This document shows, in pieces, positions 4,342 to 9,004 of a stretch of DNA of 9,004 bases (positions within the stretch are counted from its first letter, which is position 1; each line of letters opens with the position of its first letter). Made by a program: the position numbers and the translations under genes. Location of the stretch: NCBI GenBank assembly GCA_001799975.1, contig MGUQ01000023.1, positions 6,551-15,554 on the forward strand, read 5' to 3'. Below the pieces are notes generated by a model. It worked only from the letters and a program-made list of their open reading frames with translations, was not told the DNA's origin and searched no databases. The DNA comes from Elusimicrobia bacterium RIFCSPLOWO2_01_FULL_54_10. Lineage in GTDB: Bacteria; Elusimicrobiota; Elusimicrobia; 2-02-FULL-39-32.

Positions 4342-5490
4342 GTGAAAAAATCCTTCGTTTTAGCCTCTTTGCTCCCGCTCCTTGCCGCCTGCGGTCCTAA
4401 AGAAAAAACATTTCGTGTCGCTCTGGCCGTGCCGCTTACGGGCGACATCGCCGCCATGGGCGAAGGCATGAAGCGCGGCGCCGAGCTGGCCGTGAAAGAA
4501 GCCAACGCCTCCGGCCGCTTCAAGTTCAAAGTGGAACTCCGCCCGTTCGACGACCGCGCCGACCCCAAGGAAGCCGTGAACGTGGCCAACCAGATTGTTT
4601 CCGATGCTAATATTTCCGCCGTCATCGGCCACTTGAACTCCGGCTGTTCCATTCCCGCCGCGCAAGTCTATGCCAAAGCAGGGCTGCCCATGATCACGCC
4701 CGCGGCCACGAATCCCAAGCTCACGCAACAGCAGTTGGAGCCCTCCTGGAAATGGGTCAAAAATGTTTTTCGCGTCAACACCACCGATGACGTGCAGGGA
4801 CAATTTGCCGCCCGCTTTGCTTTTAAGAAGCTCAAGCTCGGCTCCGTGGCCGTCATCCACGACAAAACGCCCTACGGGCAGGGGCTTGCGGAAGAATTTG
4901 AGAAAGAATTTAAGAAACTGGGAGGAGCCGTGAAGTCTTTTGACGGCATTGCCGTGGGCGACAAGGATTTCAAGGCGCTCCTCACCCGCATCAAATCCTT
5001 GAAACCCGCCGCAATCTATTTTGGCGGCATTTACAACGAAGGCGGCCTGATCGCCAAGCAAATGAAGGAGACGGGAATGCAGGCTGAGTTTTTGTCGGGC
5101 GATGCCTGCTTCAGCCCGGAGTTTTTCAAAGTTGCGGGCAGCGCGGCCGAGGGCCGCTATGTCACCAATGTGGGCGTGCCGCCGGAACGCCTTGCCTCCG
5201 CAAAAGATTTTTTGACCAACTATCGCGCAACTTTCCCCGGCAAAGACATGCAGCCCTACGACCCCTACACCTATGAAGCCACGCACATTGCCCTCCTGGC
5301 CTTGGAGAAAGCTGGAATTTCAGACCCCGCCTCCAATGCCTTTGACAGAACAAAAATCATCGAATTTTTAAGGACGCTTAAATACGACGGAGTGCTTGGA
5401 CGCACGGAATTTGACGAGAAAGGCGACACCCGGAACAAGGCCGTGACCGTCTACCTCGCAAAAGCCGGAATTTTCAACCCCGTCGAATAA
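4342..5490 (+). CDS. Branched-chain amino acid-type ABC transporter substrate-binding lipoprotein (LivK-like)
   Basis: This 382-residue protein is a type I periplasmic binding protein of the Leu/Ile/Val class, likely anchored to a membrane as a lipoprotein. The signal peptide MKKSFVLASLLPLLAAC ends in a lipobox with the lipidated cysteine at 17. The mature part shows VALAVPLTGDIAAMGEGM with the helix EGMKRGAELAVKEAN, followed by AVIGHLNSGCSIPAAQVYAKAG and GLPMITPAATNP, the conserved first-lobe pattern. IHDKTPYGQGLAEEFEKEF and IYFGGIYNEGGLIAKQM are typical of the second lobe. No permease or ATPase gene lies nearby, so it is an orphan component here. A GTG start is used, without SD. Seventeen nt separate it from lpd, suggesting co-transcription and perhaps amino acid supply to the glycine cleavage genes; the ligand is unknown. 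Confidence 0.93.
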   Translation: MKKSFVLASLLPLLAACGPKEKTFRVALAVPLTGDIAAMGEGMKRGAELAVKEANASGRFKFKVELRPFDDRADPKEAVNVANQIVSDANISAVIGHLNSGCSIPAAQVYAKAGLPMITPAATNPKLTQQQLEPSWKWVKNVFRVNTTDDVQGQFAARFAFKKLKLGSVAVIHDKTPYGQGLAEEFEKEFKKLGGAVKSFDGIAVGDKDFKALLTRIKSLKPAAIYFGGIYNEGGLIAKQMKETGMQAEFLSGDACFSPEFFKVAGSAAEGRYVTNVGVPPERLASAKDFLTNYRATFPGKDMQPYDPYTYEATHIALLALEKAGISDPASNAFDRTKIIEFLRTLKYDGVLGRTEFDEKGDTRNKAVTVYLAKAGIFNPVE

Positions 5491-5507
5491 CGCCCCTCTC
5501 CCATTCC

Positions 5508-6080
5508 ATGAACATCGTCGTCATTGGAGCCGGGCCCGCAGGCGAAGCCTCAGCCAAAGCCGCTTCCAGAAAAAAAGCTTCTGTCACCGTCATTGAGCGG
5601 GAATTTGTGGGCGGCGTGTGCCTCAACTGGGGCTGTATTCCCTCCAAAACCCTCCTCTCTTTCGGCAAAAAAATCCGCGACCTGAAATCTCTGTCTACCG
5701 CTGTTCCGGACCGCAAGTTTCTCTGGACCGAGATGCGGAAAAGAAAAGACCAGGTCATTTCGATACTCCGCGCGGACGACGAAAAATCCATCTCCCTCTC
5801 CGGCGCCAAAATCATGAAAGGCCGCGCGAAGTTTGCCTCTGCCAAAACGCTTACGGTTTCCACGCAGGAGGGCGACAAAACGATTTCGTTCGATAAAGCA
5901 ATCATCGCAGCAGGCTCGACGCCCATTTTTCCACCGCCCCTGGACGCCCATCGCAAAGACATTTTGGACAGCGACAGGGTTTTTGACGTGGAAACCCTGC
6001 CGGATAGCATTGTGATTGTGGGCGGAGGAGCGGTGGGATGCGAATTTGCCTGTCTCTTTGCCGAATTGGGAATAAGGTGA
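5508..6080 (+). CDS. lpdA: Dihydrolipoyl dehydrogenase, N-terminal half (FAD domain and start of NAD domain)
   Basis: This 190-residue frame contains GAGPAG at 7-12 (FAD), the redox-active C38-LNWG-C43 pair and the lysine in IPSK that follows it. It ends just after the NAD-binding GGGAVG (172-177) at FAELGIR and a TGA. The product alone would have a half-finished NAD domain and lack the interface domain, so it should be inactive. The ATG at 5508 has no SD and follows the binding-protein gene by 17 nt. Confidence 0.8.
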   Translation: MNIVVIGAGPAGEASAKAASRKKASVTVIEREFVGGVCLNWGCIPSKTLLSFGKKIRDLKSLSTAVPDRKFLWTEMRKRKDQVISILRADDEKSISLSGAKIMKGRAKFASAKTLTVSTQEGDKTISFDKAIIAAGSTPIFPPPLDAHRKDILDSDRVFDVETLPDSIVIVGGGAVGCEFACLFAELGIR

Positions 6081-6841
6081 CGATTATCGAAAAAACCGCG
6101 GGGCTTCTCCCCGGAGAAGACACCCAGATTGCCGGCGCTTTAAGAAAATCTTTCGAAAACCGCAAAATTTCAATCAGAGATTCATGCACGATCCAGAAAC
6201 TTGAGCGTCAGGGAAAAATCTGGAATGTTGAACTTTCCGACGGTTCAAAGCTGGACGCAGGGCAAATTTTGGCCTGCGTGGGACGAAGAGCTTCCACGGA
6301 AACATTGGATTTGGAGAAGGCGGGGGTGAAGTTTTCACCGAAGGGAATTGAAGTGAATTCACGAATGCAAACCTCCAATCCGGACATTTATGCGTGCGGA
6401 GACATCACGGGGCTTTCTTTGCTGGCCCATGCGGGCTCCGCTCAGGGGCTTGTTGCCGCATCTAATTCCGTGGGCGAGAGCGCGGAATATGACGGCACGC
6501 TCGTGCCGCGCTGCCTTTACACCTGGCCGGAAGTGGCGTCTGTGGGCATTGCCGTTCAGCAAGCCCAGGAGAAAAATATTGAGACTAAAAGCCAAAGATT
6601 TTTCTTTGCCGCTTCCGGGCGCGCGCTCGCGGAAGGGGATTCGGAAGGATTCATTCAGATTGTTTTGGATAAAGCGAGCGAGAAGATTTTGGGCGGCCAG
6701 ATCATCGGTCCCCACGCCACGGAGCTCATTCACATCCTCTCGGTGGCCATGAAGGCCGGGATGAACAAAAAATCCCTGACCGAAGTGATTTTTGCTCATC
6801 CCACATTTGCGGAAGGCATCAAGGGGGCGTTGGAACGGTGA
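6038..6841 (+). CDS. lpdA: Dihydrolipoyl dehydrogenase, C-terminal half in the -1 frame
   Basis: The second frame supplies the rest of the NAD domain from NKVTIIEK onward, the FAD-contacting YACGDITGLSLLAHAG, the interface domain and the catalytic HPTFAE (His codon at 6797-6799). An ATG at 6038 is preceded at 7 nt by GGAGGAG (6024-6030), so separate initiation is possible; its first nine codons are not homologous-looking because they come from the out-of-frame glycine-rich motif. It ends GTGA, overlapping the lipA start by 4 nt. Confidence 0.75.
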   Translation: MRICLSLCRIGNKVTIIEKTAGLLPGEDTQIAGALRKSFENRKISIRDSCTIQKLERQGKIWNVELSDGSKLDAGQILACVGRRASTETLDLEKAGVKFSPKGIEVNSRMQTSNPDIYACGDITGLSLLAHAGSAQGLVAASNSVGESAEYDGTLVPRCLYTWPEVASVGIAVQQAQEKNIETKSQRFFFAASGRALAEGDSEGFIQIVLDKASEKILGGQIIGPHATELIHILSVAMKAGMNKKSLTEVIFAHPTFAEGIKGALER

Positions 6842-7719
6842 GCTCCCGCATCACTGAACTGCGGCCGTCTCCCCTGCCCAAGGAATTCCGGCAAAAAGTG
6901 CCGAGTGGCGCCACCTATTTTGTGCTTACGGAAACTTTAGGCCGCCTGAAGCTCAACACCGTGTGCGAGGAAGCCAAATGTCCCAACCGCACGGAGTGTT
7001 ACGCTCAAGGGACGCTCACATTCCAGATTTTGGGTGATATTTGCACGCGCCGCTGCGGTTTCTGCGCGGAAAAGACCGGCAAACCCCTCGGCATCGATGC
7101 GGGAGAGCCCTCGCGGGTGCTGGAAGCTGTGCGAAGCCTAAAATTGACCCACGTCGTCATCACCGCCCCCGCACGGGACGATTTGCCTGATGGAGGGGCC
7201 GCACATTTTGCCGCCACCGTGAAGCTGATCAAACAGGAAGAGCCGCAGGTGACCGTGGAAGTGCTCACGAGCGATTTTGAAGGAAATGAAAATGCGTTGG
7301 AAACAGTTTTAGAGAGAGGCCAGGACGTTTTCAACCATAATGTGGAAACCGTGCGGCGTCTGACGCCCACCGTGCGGGCCAAGGCTACTTATGAACGCTC
7401 GCTGTCCATCCTACGCCGCGCCAGAAGGTTTGAGGGCGCGCACAAGGTAAAATCCGGCTTGATGGTGGGCCTGGGCGAGACTTTTGAGGAACTTGAGCAA
7501 ACATTTGAAGACATGTCCGCCCACGGAGTGCAGATGGTGACGGTAGGGCAGTATCTTCAGCCCTCGCAAGACCATTTACCCATCCAGAAATTTTATTCCG
7601 CCGAAGAATTCGTCCAAATCAAGAACTTGGCCCAAAAATTCGCTTTTGAAAACGTTTTCTGCGGCCCGCTCGTGCGCTCCTCCTATCACGCGGGAGAAAT
7701 GCTCCGTCATGCCCTCTAA
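6838..7719 (+). CDS. lipA: Lipoyl synthase (radical SAM)
   Basis: LipA inserts two sulfur atoms into the octanoyl chain on lipoyl-carrier proteins such as GcvH, using S-adenosylmethionine radicals; cytoplasmic. The 293-residue protein has both iron-sulfur signatures: C43-x4-C48-x5-C54 for the auxiliary sulfur-donor cluster and C69-TRR-C73-GF-C76 for the radical SAM cluster. The C-terminal R280-SSYH motif that caps the auxiliary cluster is present in LVRSSYHAGE. Length is normal. The GTG start at 6838 overlaps the lpd stop as GTGA, indicating translational coupling. No lipB or lplA is in the window, so the octanoyl supply must come from elsewhere. Its place between lpd and gcvT indicates dedication to lipoylating the H-protein. 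Confidence 0.97.
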   Translation: MSSRITELRPSPLPKEFRQKVPSGATYFVLTETLGRLKLNTVCEEAKCPNRTECYAQGTLTFQILGDICTRRCGFCAEKTGKPLGIDAGEPSRVLEAVRSLKLTHVVITAPARDDLPDGGAAHFAATVKLIKQEEPQVTVEVLTSDFEGNENALETVLERGQDVFNHNVETVRRLTPTVRAKATYERSLSILRRARRFEGAHKVKSGLMVGLGETFEELEQTFEDMSAHGVQMVTVGQYLQPSQDHLPIQKFYSAEEFVQIKNLAQKFAFENVFCGPLVRSSYHAGEMLRHAL

Positions 7720-8788
7720 AAGAACCCCGCTTTACGGCTGGCATCAGGCCCATGGCGCAAAATTTGTGGAATTTGGCGGCTGGGAGATGCCCGTGCAGTA
7801 CACGGGCATCGTGGCCGAGCACGAAGCCGTGAGAAAAGCGGCGGGAATTTTCGACATTTCTCATATGGGGGAGATTTTTGTGGACGGCCCCGCATCGCTG
7901 GATTTTTTGCAGAAGCTCTGCACCAATGACATCTCCAAAATCTCTGATGGACAGGCAATTTACTCCCACCTCTGCACCCCCGGCGGTGGCGTGATCGATG
8001 ATATTTTTGTATATTGTTTGAAATCTCCCAACCGTTACCTTGTGGTGGTTAACGCTTCCACTTCCGACAAAGATTTTGAGTGGATGACCAAAAATTCCGT
8101 TCCCGGAGCTCAAATCCGCAACGAAAGCCGCCTCTGGAGCATGGTGGCGGTCCAGGGACCCAAAGCGGTGGAAACGGCTTCCCGGGTGATCAAAAATATT
8201 CCGGAAAGGCACCGCGTGGCGCAGGGCACTTTTGAAAATGATCCCTATTTCATCTGCCGCACGGGATACACGGGCGAAGACGGCGTGGAAGTGATTGCCC
8301 CCAACGCCCGGATTGAAAATTTAACCAACGCGTTCATGCAGGCGGGAAAAGATTTTGGAATCCTCCCCTGCGGCCTGGGCGCGCGGGACACGCTGAGGCT
8401 GGAAGCGGGATATCTGCTTTACGGCAACGACATGGACGAAGACCACAGCCCCATGGAAGCGGGCGTGCCCTGGGTGGTAAAATTTGACAAGGCAAGCTTT
8501 ATCGGCAAAGAGGCGCTCAAAGCGCAGAAAAACGGCGGGCTCATGCGGAGCTTGAAAGCTTTCAAACTCACGGAGCGCGGCATTCCGCGTCACGGATTCA
8601 AGATTCTCTGCGGCGGAAAAGAATGCGGAATTGTGACCAGCGGCACATTTTCCCCCACGCTAAAAACAGGAATCGCGATGGGATATGTCCCGGCCGGAAT
8701 AAGCGGACCTTTCGCCATCGAGTGCAACGCCAGGCCGGTTCCTGCGGAAACCACCAAGCTCCCCTTTTACAAGGGCAGCAAGAACTAG
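7709..8788 (+). CDS. gcvT: Glycine cleavage system T-protein (aminomethyltransferase)
   Basis: GcvT moves the methylene group from the aminomethyl-lipoyl arm of GcvH to tetrahydrofolate, releasing ammonia. The ATG at 7709 gives 359 residues, matching the usual 360-365. It overlaps the end of lipA by 11 nt. Earlier codons in this frame lie inside lipA and do not look like GcvT. Conserved parts are [21 protein letters not shown] near the start, [10 protein letters not shown] (46-55), TPGGGVIDD with the presumed catalytic Asp97, [13 protein letters not shown], and [22 protein letters not shown]. The barrel domain tail ending in PFYK is typical. A weak GGGAG lies 12 nt upstream of the start. No defect is seen. 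Sixteen nt separate it from gcvH. Confidence 0.96.
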   Translation: MPSKRTPLYGWHQAHGAKFVEFGGWEMPVQYTGIVAEHEAVRKAAGIFDISHMGEIFVDGPASLDFLQKLCTNDISKISDGQAIYSHLCTPGGGVIDDIFVYCLKSPNRYLVVVNASTSDKDFEWMTKNSVPGAQIRNESRLWSMVAVQGPKAVETASRVIKNIPERHRVAQGTFENDPYFICRTGYTGEDGVEVIAPNARIENLTNAFMQAGKDFGILPCGLGARDTLRLEAGYLLYGNDMDEDHSPMEAGVPWVVKFDKASFIGKEALKAQKNGGLMRSLKAFKLTERGIPRHGFKILCGGKECGIVTSGTFSPTLKTGIAMGYVPAGISGPFAIECNARPVPAETTKLPFYKGSKN

Positions 8789-8804
8789 GAGATAAAAGAT
8801 CGCC

Positions 8805-9004
8805 ATGCAAGACATACAAAAGCTGCGGTTTTCCAAGTCCCATGAATGGATCGCACCCGACGGCACGGTGGGTATTTCCGACCACGCGCAAAAAGAAGTG
8901 ACCGACGTTGTGTTTGTGGAGCTGCCCGCCGTGGGCAAAGCGGTGCAGAAGGAAGGCGAAACGGCGACCATAGAGTCCGTGAAAGCGGCCTTCCCCATTT
9001 ATTC
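8805..9004 (+). CDS. gcvH: Glycine cleavage system H-protein, N-terminal part (cut by window end)
   Basis: GcvH is the lipoyl shuttle of the glycine cleavage system. The visible 66 residues include KSHEWI, VGISDHAQKEVTDVVFVELPAVGKAV and the lipoylation motif ESVKAA with Lys60 as the expected attachment site. The following residues read FPIY, whereas most H-proteins have SDIY or a close variant. The protein is normally about 125-130 residues, so roughly half lies beyond the window. The start ATG has AGGAG about 13 nt upstream, a long spacing. It follows gcvT by 16 nt; gcvP is expected next. Confidence 0.95.
   Translation, partial: MQDIQKLRFSKSHEWIAPDGTVGISDHAQKEVTDVVFVELPAVGKAVQKEGETATIESVKAAFPIY

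Larger units (their letters stand above)
5508..6841 (+). pseudogene. lpdA: Dihydrolipoyl dehydrogenase (L-protein), interrupted by an apparent 1-nt deletion
   Basis: Taken together the two overlapping frames encode one flavoprotein disulfide reductase of about 444 residues, close to the 450-475 usual for dihydrolipoyl dehydrogenase. This enzyme reoxidises the dihydrolipoyl arm of GcvH with NAD+ in the cytoplasm. All signature parts are present in order: FAD Rossmann GAGPAG, disulfide CLNWGC, NAD Rossmann GGGAVG, the second FAD motif YACGDITG and the C-terminal HPTFAE catalytic His-Glu pair. The reading frame breaks at about 6066-6071: GAA TTG GGA ATA AGG TGA is read, whereas one more base in the GGG run would give Glu-Leu-Gly-Asn-Lys and join both halves. 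Neighbours lipA, gcvT and gcvH are intact. It may be a sequencing or assembly error, a recent mutation, or a split gene. Confidence 0.85.

Noticed and set aside
4360..5286. Long minus-strand frame of 308 codons
   Set aside because: It lies wholly inside the LivK-like gene on the other strand. Its protein has low-complexity G/R/H-rich composition and no motif, as expected from antisense of GC-rich codons.
5491..5507. Glycine riboswitch before the glycine cleavage operon
   Set aside because: Only 17 nt separate the binding-protein stop from lpd, too short for an aptamer. The 53 nt before 4342 are also too short and lack aptamer-like features.
5474..6010. Minus-strand frame of 178 codons
   Set aside because: It is antisense to lpd, which has clear FAD and disulfide motifs on the plus strand.
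6063..6080. Programmed frameshift in lpd
   Set aside because: A -1 shift would be needed, but the site lacks an X-XXY-YYZ slippery heptamer and no such signal is known for lpd. A 1-nt deletion or sequence error is simpler.
7646..7708. Longer start for gcvT at 7646
   Set aside because: The extra 21 residues are an out-of-frame reading of the lipA end and do not resemble GcvT. The ATG at 7709 gives the family's usual N-terminus.
1..9004. CRISPR array, tRNA or rRNA genes
   Set aside because: No regularly spaced repeats, cloverleaf with TTCRA-type arm or conserved rRNA segment was seen by eye on either strand.

Overview
The window reads as a piece of bacterial chromosome from a Gram-negative-type organism. 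A lipoprotein binding protein with a clear lipobox, TTGACA/TATAAT-type promoters and a glycine cleavage cluster all fit Bacteria. No gene allows a firm taxonomic call. The moderate-to-high GC core genes with few Shine-Dalgarno sites, plus an IS3 element and a toxin-antitoxin pair, would suit an uncultivated lineage of the Omnitrophota or Elusimicrobiota sort, but that is a guess.

Left part (1-1800) is accessory DNA. It starts inside an IS3-family insertion sequence: the 3' end of orfA, an A7 frameshift signal, a complete orfB with an intact DDE triad, and a right inverted repeat ending near 1056. After about 140 bp rich in short palindromes comes a minus-strand toxin-antitoxin-like pair. Its putative toxin is DUF4258-like. 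Its antitoxin joins a YgiT/MqsA-type zinc finger to an AbrB/SpoVT-like DNA-binding tail. A cluster of TATACC/GGTATA half-sites sits in front of the pair.

Middle part (1900-4290) holds nnrE (NAD(P)H-hydrate epimerase, metabolite repair). It is followed by an AT-rich gap with a near-consensus promoter that runs into a strong terminator after about 45 nt, a possible small RNA or attenuated leader. Next is a tight three-gene set: a 90-aa predicted small beta-barrel protein, a 112-aa three-helix membrane protein and a TIGR01777-family NAD(P)-dependent epimerase/oxidoreductase.

Right part (4342-9004) starts with a LivK-like lipoprotein binding protein. It is followed at close spacing by a glycine-cleavage/lipoylation operon: lpd (dihydrolipoyl dehydrogenase, broken by an apparent 1-nt deletion), lipA (lipoyl synthase), gcvT (T-protein) and gcvH (H-protein, cut by the window end). 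LipA would make the lipoyl group carried by GcvH, GcvT takes the methylene group from GcvH to tetrahydrofolate, and Lpd reoxidises the lipoyl arm. gcvP is expected downstream.

The points most worth a second look are the split lpd with a strong Shine-Dalgarno-like site in front of its second half, the promoter-terminator mini-unit before 2811, start codons placed where a transcript would be leaderless, and the zinc-finger/AbrB antitoxin. No CRISPR array, rRNA or tRNA gene was recognised.
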